A DNA stretch of 64,000 nt. It comes from CAZRIZ01 sp050950465. Lineage in GTDB: Bacteria; Patescibacteriota; Saccharimonadia; Saccharimonadales; Saccharimonadaceae. The stretch covers positions 248,001-312,000 of the forward strand of contig JBMNHQ010000001.1 in assembly GCA_050950465.1 (NCBI GenBank), written 5' to 3'. How positions within the stretch are numbered: the stretch's first letter is position 1; every line of letters begins with the position of its first letter. Of the stretch, positions 50,131 through 58,030 are shown piece after piece. The position numbers and the translations under genes were made by a program. Under the pieces are notes generated by a model. The model worked only from the letters and a program-made list of their open reading frames with translations. It was not told the DNA's origin and did no database searches.

Positions 50131-51419
50131 TGAAGACCCATCTAGTTAAGTTGGTTAGGGGGGTATTACCCAAGCCTTTTGTGTTTTGGTTAACCCGTAC
50201 TTATCGTCGTTTGCGCCTAGCGATTGTCAGTTTTTGGTATGGTTATCCAGCTAAACATCTCAAGTTTATAGCTGCGACTGGCACAAATGGTAAAACTACA
50301 ACACTTTGTTTGCTCAATGAAGTACTGAAGACTGCCGGTTATAGAACAGCGCTATTCACCACCGCTGTAATAGAATTAAATGGTGAGAGTCGTCTGAACG
50401 ATTCAAATACTACAGTTGCGTCTACGGCTGAGATGCAACGATTCTTTACCGCCGCTAAGGATGCCGAAGTCGACTATGTTTTATTGGAAGTCACTTCGCA
50501 CGCCCTAGATCAATTTAAGTTGCCCAAGTTGAATCTTGAAGTTGCGATTTTCACCAATCTAACTCAAGATCATCTGGATTATCATAAAGATATGGACGAG
50601 TATGCTTTTGCCAAAAGTAAACTTTGGCATATGGAACCACGCTTTAGTGTAGTCAATGTTGATAGTGATTGGTTTGAATATTTTGCCCAATTTAGTCCAC
50701 TGGAGCGCTTAGTGACCTATGGCGCTAAATCGGCGGCTACTTTTCGCATTGTTAAGGCGGCACTATATCGCAAGGGGAGTGACATTACGGTTGAGATCGA
50801 CGATAAGGAGTCTGATTTTGGTACACAACTACCAGGTCGATTCAATGTCTACAATGCTGTTGCGGCAATGGCAGCCGCTACCTGCTTGGATATAGACGCT
50901 AAGGCTATCCATGATGGCATTGCTCAATTGAGTCACATACCAGGCCGTCAAGAAACGATAGCGAATGATTTAGGGTTGGATATTATAGTTGATTACGCAC
51001 ACACCCCAGACGCCTTAGGGCAACTTCTAGATTATGCTAGAACTACTAGTCGAGGCACTGTCAGCTTGGTATTTGGTGCTTGTGGCGATCGCGATCAGAC
51101 TAAACGACCGATTATGGGTAGATTAGCAGCTCAGAAGGCTGATCGTTTGTTTATTACCGATGAGGAGAATTATACTGAAGGGGCGAGTGTGATTCGTCAG
51201 ATGATTATAGATGGTATCCAAGAGGTCGATCCTAATCTTGATAAGGCGATTGAAATCCCCAATCGACGTGATGCTATTACGGCGGCTATAGCTGTGGCTA
51301 AGCCGGGCGATATGATTTTAATTACTGGATTAGGACACGAACAATATAGAGTGATTGATGGTGTTAAGGTTCCGTGGCGCGACCAGCAAGTTGTTCAAGA
51401 AACCTTGAAAGAGCTCTAA
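50130..51419 (+). CDS. murE: MurE-like Mur ligase (UDP-N-acetylmuramyl-tripeptide synthetase)
   Basis: This encodes 429 residues from the ATG at 50130-50132, which overlaps the stop of the upstream gene by one base. GAGG lies just upstream. The central ATPase domain has GTNGKTTT (~46), STAEM, LLEVTSHALDQF, FTNLTQDHLDYHKDMDEY and the carbamylated-Lys region FAKSKLW. The C-terminal domain has DYAHTPDAL and FGACGDRDQTKRPIMG. The N-terminal UMP-binding domain is replaced by a short hydrophobic segment, so it is ~60 residues shorter than usual. The DNPR motif that selects diaminopimelate is TDEENYTE here, so the third amino acid is probably not added in the standard DAP way. It adds that residue to UDP-MurNAc-dipeptide. 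Confidence 0.85.
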   Translation: MKTHLVKLVRGVLPKPFVFWLTRTYRRLRLAIVSFWYGYPAKHLKFIAATGTNGKTTTLCLLNEVLKTAGYRTALFTTAVIELNGESRLNDSNTTVASTAEMQRFFTAAKDAEVDYVLLEVTSHALDQFKLPKLNLEVAIFTNLTQDHLDYHKDMDEYAFAKSKLWHMEPRFSVVNVDSDWFEYFAQFSPLERLVTYGAKSAATFRIVKAALYRKGSDITVEIDDKESDFGTQLPGRFNVYNAVAAMAAATCLDIDAKAIHDGIAQLSHIPGRQETIANDLGLDIIVDYAHTPDALGQLLDYARTTSRGTVSLVFGACGDRDQTKRPIMGRLAAQKADRLFITDEENYTEGASVIRQMIIDGIQEVDPNLDKAIEIPNRRDAITAAIAVAKPGDMILITGLGHEQYRVIDGVKVPWRDQQVVQETLKEL

Positions 51420-51440
51420 GAGTTATAAAAATAGCCTGAA

Positions 51441-51483
51441 TTAGCACTCAGCACTTGCAAGTGCTAATTTTTTGCGTTATACT
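51441..51483 (+). promoter_or_regulatory. CIRCE operator and promoter of groES-groEL
   Basis: TTAGCACTC (51441-51449), N9, AAGTGCTAA (51459-51467) matches the CIRCE consensus with one mismatch. Within it lies TTGCAA (-35, 51455-51460), then a 17-bp spacer and TATACT (-10, 51478-51483). HrcA bound here would cover the -35. Confidence 0.9.
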
Positions 51484-51514
51484 GTCTTAGTACACAGTGA
51501 AAGGAGAGAATTAG

Positions 51515-51784
51515 ATGTTAAAACCATTAGCCGACCGTGTCGTCGCGCAGAAGATTGAACAGAAAACTAAGACAGTAAGTGGTCTTTATTTAACACCAGA
51601 GTCACAAGAGGCGTCAGCTGGCGCTAAGGTGGTGGCGGTTGGTCCCGATGTTAAAAGTGTTAAAAAGGGTGACCAAATTATTTTTAAAGAATATTCTTCA
51701 ACTGAAGTGAAAATTGATAAAACGGAATATTTAATTATAAAAGAAGAGGATGTTCTAGCGATCCTCGATGGAGGTAAAAAATAA
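51515..51784 (+). CDS. groS: Co-chaperonin GroES
   Basis: This encodes 89 residues, slightly short of the usual ~95. It begins LKPLADRVVAQKIEQKTKTVSGLYLTPESQE, holding the mobile loop, then AKVVAVGPDVKSVKKGDQIIFKEYSSTEVKIDKTEYLIIKEEDVLAIL. It forms the heptameric lid of GroEL in the cytoplasm. A strong AAGGAGAG site precedes the ATG. It is the first gene of the HrcA/CIRCE-controlled operon and overlaps groEL by one base (TAATG). Confidence 0.95.
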   Translation: MLKPLADRVVAQKIEQKTKTVSGLYLTPESQEASAGAKVVAVGPDVKSVKKGDQIIFKEYSSTEVKIDKTEYLIIKEEDVLAILDGGKK

Positions 51785-53421
51785 TGGCGAAACAAGTTTT
51801 TTATGATGATGATGCGAGGGAGCGTGTCCTAGGTGGTGCCAAGGCACTTTACGATGCTGTTAAAGTAACATTTGGTCCAAAGGGCCATAATGTTGTAATT
51901 GGCAAAACTTATGGTGGCCCGACTGTGACACACGATGGTGTGACGGTAGCGGAGAGTATCGATTTGGCCGAAACTGATGAAACTTTAGGTTATAGCGTTG
52001 GCGCCGAACTAATTAAGCAGGCTGCTACTAAATTGAACAAAAAAGCTGGCGATGGCACTACGACTGTGACGGTTTTGACTTACAATATTTTAGCTGAGGC
52101 TAATAAGCTGATTGCCGCTGGGCACAATCCACAGGAGTTACGCAAAGGTATTGAAAAAGCTGGTGCTGCTGTAATGGTGCAATTAGACAAAATGGCTGAG
52201 AGCATTGCTGATAAGCCAGAGCGTGTAGCCGAGGTGGCTACTATTTCGGCCGGCTCAATTGAAATTGGCCGCTTGATTGCCAATGTGATTTCTAAAATTG
52301 GTAAGGATGGCGTGGTGACAGTTGAGGCTGGGCAAGGTCTAGAAATGGAAAGCGAGGTAGTTAAGGGTTATTCTTTTGATCGTGGTTTTGTTAGCCCATT
52401 CTTTGTAACTGACGCTGCTCGTCAAGAGGCGATTTATGACAAACCGGCTATCTTGATTGCAGATTATAAAATTTCCAATGCCCAAGAATTTGTACCTTTC
52501 TTGGAGCGTGTAGCAGCAGCTGGACGCAAGAATCTAGTGATTATTGCCGAAGAAGTTGATGGTGAGGCGCTTAGTTTATTGGTACTTAATAAACTAAAAG
52601 GTGCCTTCGATAGTGTGGCAGTTAAGGCGCCAGCTTACGGCGATAAACGCAAGGCACAACTAGAAGATATTGCTATTTTGACTGGCGCAACGGTAATTTC
52701 CGAAGATCTGGGCATGACACTTGAGGATGCCGACTTAAGCGTCTTAGGAACAGCTAGGCGTATTATTGTTGGTAAAGACAACACGACAATTATCGAAGGT
52801 GCGGGTGATGCAAGGTTACTGCAAGAGCGAATTGATTACATAGGTAAATTAGCTGACAACGCTCCAAGCGAATATGAAAAAGAGCAGCTTCTAGAGCGAC
52901 GCGCTAGCCTGCAAGGCAAGGTAGCTGTCATAAAAGTTGGTGGTGCGACTGAAACAGAAATTGATGAAAAGAAATTCCGTGTCGATGACGCAGTGGCAGC
53001 CACCAAGGCGGCCTTGGAAGAGGGGATTGTTCCTGGTGGCGGGGTGACGTTAGTTAACGCAGCTAACAAGATTGATATTAAGGGTTCGGATTCGATTGCT
53101 GCTGGACAAAAAGTTCTGCAATTAGCTCTAAAGCAACCATTCCTACAAATTACCCGCAATGCTGGACTCAATTCTGACGCTCTCTTGGCCCAAGTTGAAG
53201 CGCACAAAAAACCTGGCTTTGGTGTTAATGTCATGAAACCAACCGCTGGTTTGGTTGATCTGAAAGTTGAGGGTGTAATTGATCCAGCCAAAGTAGCTAA
53301 AGAAGCGGTTCAGAATTCAGTTTCGATTGCTGCTACGGCGATTACTATGGGAGCTTTGGTAGTCGAGGTGCCTGAACCAAAGAGCGGCACCACTCCTGAT
53401 ATGTCAGGCATGGGCTATTAG
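51784..53421 (+). CDS. groL: Chaperonin GroEL
   Basis: This encodes 545 residues, normal length. Family motifs are present: VTFGPKGHNVVI, THDGVTVAESI, the ATP-binding AGDGTTTVTVLTYNI, GYSFDRGFVSPFFVTD, ALEEGIVPGGGVTLV and GALVVEVPEPK. The C-terminal GGM repeat tail is reduced to TPDMSGMGY, with only one GM unit. It forms the 14-mer folding chamber with GroES. Translation is coupled to groES. A bidirectional terminator follows 20 nt after the stop. Confidence 0.96.
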   Translation: MAKQVFYDDDARERVLGGAKALYDAVKVTFGPKGHNVVIGKTYGGPTVTHDGVTVAESIDLAETDETLGYSVGAELIKQAATKLNKKAGDGTTTVTVLTYNILAEANKLIAAGHNPQELRKGIEKAGAAVMVQLDKMAESIADKPERVAEVATISAGSIEIGRLIANVISKIGKDGVVTVEAGQGLEMESEVVKGYSFDRGFVSPFFVTDAARQEAIYDKPAILIADYKISNAQEFVPFLERVAAAGRKNLVIIAEEVDGEALSLLVLNKLKGAFDSVAVKAPAYGDKRKAQLEDIAILTGATVISEDLGMTLEDADLSVLGTARRIIVGKDNTTIIEGAGDARLLQERIDYIGKLADNAPSEYEKEQLLERRASLQGKVAVIKVGGATETEIDEKKFRVDDAVAATKAALEEGIVPGGGVTLVNAANKIDIKGSDSIAAGQKVLQLALKQPFLQITRNAGLNSDALLAQVEAHKKPGFGVNVMKPTAGLVDLKVEGVIDPAKVAKEAVQNSVSIAATAITMGALVVEVPEPKSGTTPDMSGMGY

Positions 53422-53440
53422 TAAGCTGCCGACTATAACT

Positions 53441-53471
53441 AAAACACTCACTCGAACCGAGTGAGTGTTTT
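53441..53471. terminator. Bidirectional terminator between groEL and the 53485 gene
   Basis: A perfect 14-bp stem AAAACACTCACTCG (53441-53454) / CGAGTGAGTGTTTT (53458-53471), loop AAC, with U-runs possible on both strands. Confidence 0.85.
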
Positions 53472-53484
53472 ATGTGAGGTTTCT

Positions 53485-53949
53485 CTATCGATTGTTAGCT
53501 TTTTTGTTGTTAAAGTAATTGATTTCTTTAATCACATTTAACAAGGCGGTGGCGCGTTTACCTTCGTCGGTGATTTGCCTAGCAGTTTGATAGGCTGGTG
53601 GGATTAGTGTAATATCATCAGTTGAACGTATTAGTAGTAAATAAGTGTCAAATTTCTCATCGGCTGGAATATTGAGCTTGTCCATCAAAGGCCGTAAGTC
53701 TTTGACAGCGCTTTGTAGAACAGTATCTAGGTTCTCTACCTTGTTGGTATTTTGAGGAGGTGCTGGGTTTTTTGCCGCAGCTTTATCGGCGGCTTCTTCG
53801 GCAGCTTTTAGGGCTGCCTCAGCTGGGTTGTCCGTTGCAGCGTCAGTTTTCTTTGGATCGGCTGATTTATCAGGGGTGTCAGTATTAATACCCGCCAAAA
53901 CCTTGGCCAATTCTTGTTCGTCTTTGAGTTGTTTTTCGTCGATGTCCAT
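53485..53949 (-). CDS. Conserved hypothetical soluble protein
   Basis: This encodes 154 residues from the ATG at 53947-53949, preferred over a TTG upstream because AGAGGTGGG lies directly before it. The first ~75 residues are disordered, Ala/Lys/Asp/Pro-rich (DTPDKSADPKKTDAATDNPAEAALKAAEEAADKAA). The second half is a compact helical domain (LDTVLQSAVKDLRPLMDKLNIPADEKFDTYLLLIRSTDD...LLNVIKEINYFNNKK). No family recognised. It converges with groEL. Nothing shows a link to chaperonin function. Confidence 0.65.
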   Translation of the reverse strand: MDIDEKQLKDEQELAKVLAGINTDTPDKSADPKKTDAATDNPAEAALKAAEEAADKAAAKNPAPPQNTNKVENLDTVLQSAVKDLRPLMDKLNIPADEKFDTYLLLIRSTDDITLIPPAYQTARQITDEGKRATALLNVIKEINYFNNKKANNR

Positions 53950-54027
53950 TCCCACCTCTAATCTTGTCAATATTCTTAAATCTATTGTATCATGTTAACA
54001 TAAGCAGTACAAGAAAAATAGTAGATT

Positions 54028-54972
54028 ATGTTAGATGATAATAACGTTTTAGATCAGTTTTATGTGCGCGATCACTTAAATGAATATATGGCGTCGGTTG
54101 AACAGATGGCCAAATTACCCGCTGCTGAGCTGGTTAAGCCCAGCCAAGCTAAGATTACTAAGTTAATCTGGGTGGGTGAAGATGGTGCCTCTAATCTCGA
54201 TATGATAAAAGCATGGTTAGACGGTACTCGAACTACTTTAAAGATACCAGTAATGTTGACGTCAAGTTTGCGCCCGTCTTGGCTTGATAAAAATACTTTG
54301 GTAATTTTTAAGCCAGATTGGCAAGATTCACAAAAGCAAATTGATTTATATAAAGTAGCCACTAAGTCAGCACAGGTTGTAGCGCCTGACTCAATTATCA
54401 AGAGTTGGTTGTGGCAACCGTTAAGTTTACTAAAGCAGCGACGTGTTATTAGTCAAGCTGAATATCGACGTTTAGTAGAGGCCTTGGTCGCAGCAGCACA
54501 GTGGGCAGATAAGCAGTATGGGCCAGGTGTATCGGTGTCAAAAAATTTGGCCAAGCAGCTAGCTCTGTATGCTGTAGGCAAAACAGCGGTATTTACTAGT
54601 ACTCATGAGCAGATGGCGCTCAGTAATCGTTTTGTAGAGAATATTCGAATTGATGCTCATAATTTGGCTTTTAGCGAAGAATTATTTACTCAGATGGATC
54701 GTTTAAAGTGGGGTTGGTCGTCACATCCGATTGAGAAGCCCTTTGCTACCTTTGTGGTGAGATATGATTATTCTGCGACTGAGAGTAAATTACTTAAAGA
54801 GCGATCGCGTCAGTTGTCTGGTTTGATGCCAGCTAGTCAGGAAATTAACATTAAAGCTGACAGTCTGATTCAAGCAATCCTAAAAGCGGATGCTCTAGCG
54901 TATTATATGGCGACATATCTAGCAGTGCTTAATAAGCGCAGTTTAAGGCCCTATGTTTCTGTAAATAGCTAA
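54028..54972 (+). CDS. SIS/phosphoglucose-isomerase-like protein (Bact-PGI_C-like C-terminus)
   Basis: This encodes 314 residues. The length and the C-terminal half resemble bifunctional phosphoglucose/phosphomannose isomerases: ALYAVGKTAVFTSTHEQMALSNRFVENIRIDAHNLAFSEEL, then ATFVVRYDYSATESKLLKERSRQLSGL, and the ending SLIQAILKADALAYYMATYLAVLNKR, which matches the family end. The usual HNEI active-site motif of the group is not evident; AHNLAFSEEL stands at its place. It may be a degenerate or divergent sugar-phosphate isomerase. It converges on the ABC permease gene with a 4-nt overlap of the ends. Confidence 0.55.
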   Translation: MLDDNNVLDQFYVRDHLNEYMASVEQMAKLPAAELVKPSQAKITKLIWVGEDGASNLDMIKAWLDGTRTTLKIPVMLTSSLRPSWLDKNTLVIFKPDWQDSQKQIDLYKVATKSAQVVAPDSIIKSWLWQPLSLLKQRRVISQAEYRRLVEALVAAAQWADKQYGPGVSVSKNLAKQLALYAVGKTAVFTSTHEQMALSNRFVENIRIDAHNLAFSEELFTQMDRLKWGWSSHPIEKPFATFVVRYDYSATESKLLKERSRQLSGLMPASQEINIKADSLIQAILKADALAYYMATYLAVLNKRSLRPYVSVNS

Positions 54973-56189
54973 GATTGGCGTAGGGCTTCAATTGGGTTTT
55001 TGGCGGCAGCTTTAATAGCAGGAATTATTCCTGCAACAACCCCAATACCTAAAGTAATACCAAGCACAGTTGCTACTAATGGCCAGTCGTAGATGGTTGG
55101 TAGAGGGAGAGTGGATTGAAACATAAAAGTTATACCATAACTGATTGCTAGTCCAGCAATACCGCCAATTAGACAGATAATCATTGATTCAATCAAAAAC
55201 TGTCCGATAATATCACTGGTAGTAGCACCGATTGAACGACGAATGCCAATTTCGTGGGTTTGCTCAGCTACATTAACTAGCATAATATTCATGACGCCGA
55301 TTCCACCAATAATCAAGGCAATAATTGCTACAACTAGTGTTGCTAGTCCCAACTCTTGATAGGAACGGCTTAGCTGACGATTTTCTTCGGTTTGCCCAAT
55401 TACCGTAAAAGTATCATCAGTACTGTGATTCAAAGCCATCTTCTCCTCGATTTGCTGATGCAGGCTAGACAAATTAACATCCTCGTGAGATACAATGTTA
55501 ATTTGTTTAATTTGCGCTGTGTTGTTTGTGAGGTGCTTGGCGGTGGACGTGCTAACAAGCGCTGTGGTATTGAAGTCAATTCCGCCAGTTTGGTGCCTAT
55601 GATTAGTATCGCGGATGACACCAATAATCAGCATAGTATAATCTCGCACTGAAATAGTCTGTCCCACACAGTCGGTTGAGCTAAACAGTTTTACTGCTAG
55701 GTCTTCACCTAGAACCACCGCATTATCAACGATATTACTGGACAAGAGTTGTCCATATAGAACTTCGAAATTGGTTGAGTCACTCAAGCTGGGGGTAGTG
55801 CCAACAATGAGTTGATTATTAACTTTTTTATCAGGCAGATTAATGTTGGCCGCTAATGGCAGAATTGGTGTAGCGCTGCGGACCTGTTGAATTTCTGATA
55901 AAGCTTGCACATCAGTTAGTGATAGGCTAGTGTCTGCTACCCAATTACTGGTTGCTAGATCAAATAACTTACCCTGTTCAATTTTTGGACTAGCTGGTCG
56001 AACTAAGATCGTTCCAGATTTGTAGTTAACTAAATCCTTTTCGCCAAGTTGACTAGCACCACCAATCAGAGCTAAAACTAATGATATGCAAGTTGCGCCG
56101 ATGGTGATTCCTAGGATGGTCAAAAAATTGCGAGTCCGATTGGCACGTAGGTTTTGTTTAGTGTTGCTAATATGGTTAAACAGGATCAT
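54969..56189 (-). CDS. ABC transporter permease, MacB/FtsX family
   Basis: This encodes 406 residues. It opens with an amphipathic stretch and the first membrane helix (RNFLTILGITIGATCISLVLALIGG). A ~230-residue extracytoplasmic MacB-periplasmic-core domain follows. Three C-terminal helices (LGLATLVVAIIALIIGGIGVMNIMLV; FLIESMIICLIGGIAGLAISYG; VLGITLGIGVVAGIIPAIKAA) frame the coupling sequence EQTHEIGIRRSIGATTSDI. This is the type VII ABC (mechanotransmission) layout. It overlaps the ATPase gene by 4 nt. Role: export or signalling across the single membrane of a CPR cell. Substrate unknown. Confidence 0.88.
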   Translation of the reverse strand: MILFNHISNTKQNLRANRTRNFLTILGITIGATCISLVLALIGGASQLGEKDLVNYKSGTILVRPASPKIEQGKLFDLATSNWVADTSLSLTDVQALSEIQQVRSATPILPLAANINLPDKKVNNQLIVGTTPSLSDSTNFEVLYGQLLSSNIVDNAVVLGEDLAVKLFSSTDCVGQTISVRDYTMLIIGVIRDTNHRHQTGGIDFNTTALVSTSTAKHLTNNTAQIKQINIVSHEDVNLSSLHQQIEEKMALNHSTDDTFTVIGQTEENRQLSRSYQELGLATLVVAIIALIIGGIGVMNIMLVNVAEQTHEIGIRRSIGATTSDIIGQFLIESMIICLIGGIAGLAISYGITFMFQSTLPLPTIYDWPLVATVLGITLGIGVVAGIIPAIKAAAKNPIEALRQS

Positions 56190-57325
56190 TTCTTCTTGCC
56201 TTTAGGTTTACTTTTACTAGTCGATTTTTTCTTGTTCTTTGCCCTAGTCTTGGTTTTAGTTTCAGATTTCGACTTGGTTTTATCTTCCGATTTAACCTTG
56301 GCCCTTGATTCTGCTTTGGATTTAGTTTCTGCTTTGGATTTTGGTTTTGAATCAGATTCAGGTTTCGACTCTGGTTCGGGATTAGGTTCGGGCTTGACTA
56401 TCTCATCACTCACGTCGATGGCAATTTTTTCGTCTAGATTAAGGTCAAGTTCTGGTGCTGCCGCTGAAGTATCAATCGAGACTGTGACATTATATCCCTC
56501 CTCGCTAACTGATTTGTCGGCTTCAGTGGGGGTAACAATAATCTCCGTTACCTTTGGTTCAGATTCTTCTTCTACTAGCTTAATTTGAGGTGCGTCAGCG
56601 ACGCTTTCTTCGCCTGAATTGTTATCTTTATCACTAATGATTTTTCCATCGAGCATGGTAATAACACGATCAGCGTAAGAGGTTAGGTTGGGATTATGTG
56701 TTACCATGACGATAGTATTACCAATTTGATTTAGCCGATACAGCTCTTCCATGATGATATGACTGGCTTTGGAATCGAGGTTGCCAGTCGGCTCGTCAGC
56801 TAAAATAATCGCTGGGTCATTGATTAGTGCTCTAGCAATAGCGACGCGCTGAACTTGTCCGCCAGAAATTTGCCAAGGCATGTAATATTCTCGCTCGCTT
56901 AGCTGAAAAGAACTTAAAATCTGACTGGCTTTTTCTAAGCGACGACCGCGACTAACTCCAGCGTAAAGGAGGGGCAGGGCGACGTTTTCGATTACACTAA
57001 GACGGGGTATTAAGTTAAAATTTTGAAAAACTAAACCAATGCGTTGATTGCGGATTTTAGCTTTCTGACGTGATGATAAGTTACTAACATCACGACCTTC
57101 AAGGTGATATTCGCCATCGGAAGATTCATCAATCAGGCCTAAAACATTAAGCAGGGTAGTCTTACCGCAGCCACTCGGGCCCATAACAACCACAAATTCA
57201 CCAGGTCTAATTTTAAGATTTATGTCGTCTAGGGCGTTAAACTCAGTATCACCAAAGCCATAGGTTCGAGTGAGACCCTCTAGTTCGATCACATATTCAA
57301 AATTGGCTGTTTCTTTTTTGCCCAT
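56186..57325 (-). CDS. ABC transporter ATP-binding protein (LolD/MacB type) with long charged tail
   Basis: This encodes 379 residues from the ATG at 57323-57325; the upstream TTG at 57364 lies within the promoter. The ATPase domain at ~1-230 shows Walker A GPSGCGKTT, Q-loop FQNFNLI, signature ISGGQVQR, Walker B IILADEPTGNLDS and the H-loop MVTHNP. After ~235 an acidic linker leads to a ~60-residue low-complexity tail of Lys, Ser, Glu and Thr (PEPNPEPESKPESDSKPKS...KKKSTSKSKPKGKKK). Such a tail is not normal for this family and may bind nucleic acid, membrane or the partner. It is co-translated with the permease. Confidence 0.88.
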   Translation of the reverse strand: MGKKETANFEYVIELEGLTRTYGFGDTEFNALDDINLKIRPGEFVVVMGPSGCGKTTLLNVLGLIDESSDGEYHLEGRDVSNLSSRQKAKIRNQRIGLVFQNFNLIPRLSVIENVALPLLYAGVSRGRRLEKASQILSSFQLSEREYYMPWQISGGQVQRVAIARALINDPAIILADEPTGNLDSKASHIIMEELYRLNQIGNTIVMVTHNPNLTSYADRVITMLDGKIISDKDNNSGEESVADAPQIKLVEEESEPKVTEIIVTPTEADKSVSEEGYNVTVSIDTSAAAPELDLNLDEKIAIDVSDEIVKPEPNPEPESKPESDSKPKSKAETKSKAESRAKVKSEDKTKSKSETKTKTRAKNKKKSTSKSKPKGKKK

Positions 57326-57335
57326 ACCGAGTGTA

Positions 57336-57364
57336 ATTATGGCGATTAACTGATTAAAAATCAA
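57336..57364 (-). promoter_or_regulatory. Promoter of the ABC transporter operon
   Basis: On the minus strand, TTGATT (57359-57364), a 17-bp spacer and CATAAT (57336-57341), then 10 nt to the ATG at 57325. The predicted leader is about 4 nt and no Shine-Dalgarno is present. Confidence 0.6.
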
Positions 57365-57418
57365 CCCCTTGATTTTGAGGTGGGTTTATTTTGATTGTTG
57401 TAAAAATATCAACAGAGA

Positions 57419-57444
57419 GCCACCACTGAGATGTCAATGGTGGC
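57419..57444 (-). terminator. Terminator of the 57463 gene
   Basis: Stem GCCACCA (57419-57425) / TGGTGGC (57438-57444) with an inner TGA/TCA pair, followed on the minus strand by a T-rich stretch. Confidence 0.5.
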
Positions 57445-57462
57445 AAGAACGGTTAAAAGTTA

Positions 57463-57678
57463 TTATTTGTCTTCTTTTGCTGGAGTAATAATTCCCAAGA
57501 CGCCGCTGATTACTACACCAACAATTGCGATTAGAACTGCTTTTAGAGTCCAGTCGCCAAGTTGTTGCCAAGTAACTTTATCTAGAATAATAGCAATAAC
57601 TCCGGCACCAATAAATAATGCCAAGACGCCAATTGCGGCTAAGCTAGCGTTTCTAATGTATTTTAATGCTTTTTGCAT
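57463..57678 (-). CDS. Small two-TM membrane protein, TrbC/pilin-like size, unknown
   Basis: This encodes 71 residues. AAGGAG is 5 nt before the ATG. There are two hydrophobic helices (SLAAIGVLALFIGAGVIAIIL and LKAVLIAIVGVVISGVLGII) joined by a short loop DKVTWQQLGDWT, and a charged end (PAKEDK). It has no signal peptide. The hairpin layout resembles small membrane proteins common in CPR genomes, but no family can be named. It is a single gene followed by a hairpin. Confidence 0.65.
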   Translation of the reverse strand: MQKALKYIRNASLAAIGVLALFIGAGVIAIILDKVTWQQLGDWTLKAVLIAIVGVVISGVLGIITPAKEDK

Positions 57679-57764
57679 TTTTCTCCTTTTAATAATTTTT
57701 ATTAGCGCAATCTCATTACGGTACTAATATGTAGAATGTTAAAGCAGAACTAATGAAAAAGCAA

Positions 57765-57849
57765 GTTGGAATGGCGGAGAGAAGAGGATGATGTCTAACG
57801 CCACGCCTCGCCCGAACCCGACGGGGCTCGATTCCTTTCTTCACAAGAA
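57765..57849. other. tRNA-Ser-associated repeat downstream of tRNA-Ser(GGA)
   Basis: On the minus strand this reads TTTCTTCTTGTGAAGAAA (about 57834-57851), TCGAGCCCC..GGGTTCGGG, then GAGGCGTGGCGTTAG and TCTTCTCTCCGCC. It parallels 32438-32516 and the tail after 28728. No ORF. Confidence 0.5.
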
Positions 57850-57880
57850 GAAATTCGCCAGAACCTTCGGCTCTGACGAA
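57850..57880 (-). terminator. Terminator of tRNA-Ser(GGA)
   Basis: On the plus strand TTCGCCAGAACC (about 57854) and GGCTCTGACGAA form a 12-bp stem with a short loop, followed on the minus strand by TTTCTTCTT. Confidence 0.65.
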
Positions 57881-57887
57881 CTTCTCC

Positions 57888-57977
57888 TGGCGGAGAGAAG
57901 GGGATTCGAACCCCTGATACAGTTTCCCGCATACACGCTTTCCAAGCGTGCGCCTTCAACCACTCGGCCATCTCTCC
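57888..57977 (-). tRNA. tRNA-Ser (anticodon GGA)
   Basis: On the minus strand, acceptor GGAGAGA (57971-57977) pairs with TCTCTCC. Anticodon stem CACGC/GCGTG with loop TTGGAAA gives anticodon GGA. Long variable arm, T-loop TTCGAAT, discriminator G and encoded CCA (57888-57890). It decodes UCC/UCU. Confidence 0.95.
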
Positions 57978-58030
57978 AGGTGAATCTATTTTAACATAAA
58001 GATAAACATAAGCATGTTACAATAGGGGTC

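Noticed and set aside
50128..50132. UGA recoding as in Gracilibacteria/SR1
   Set aside because: TGA ends several genes at sensible positions (50128-50130, 14509-14511), including overlap with the next ATG. No in-frame TGA is needed anywhere.
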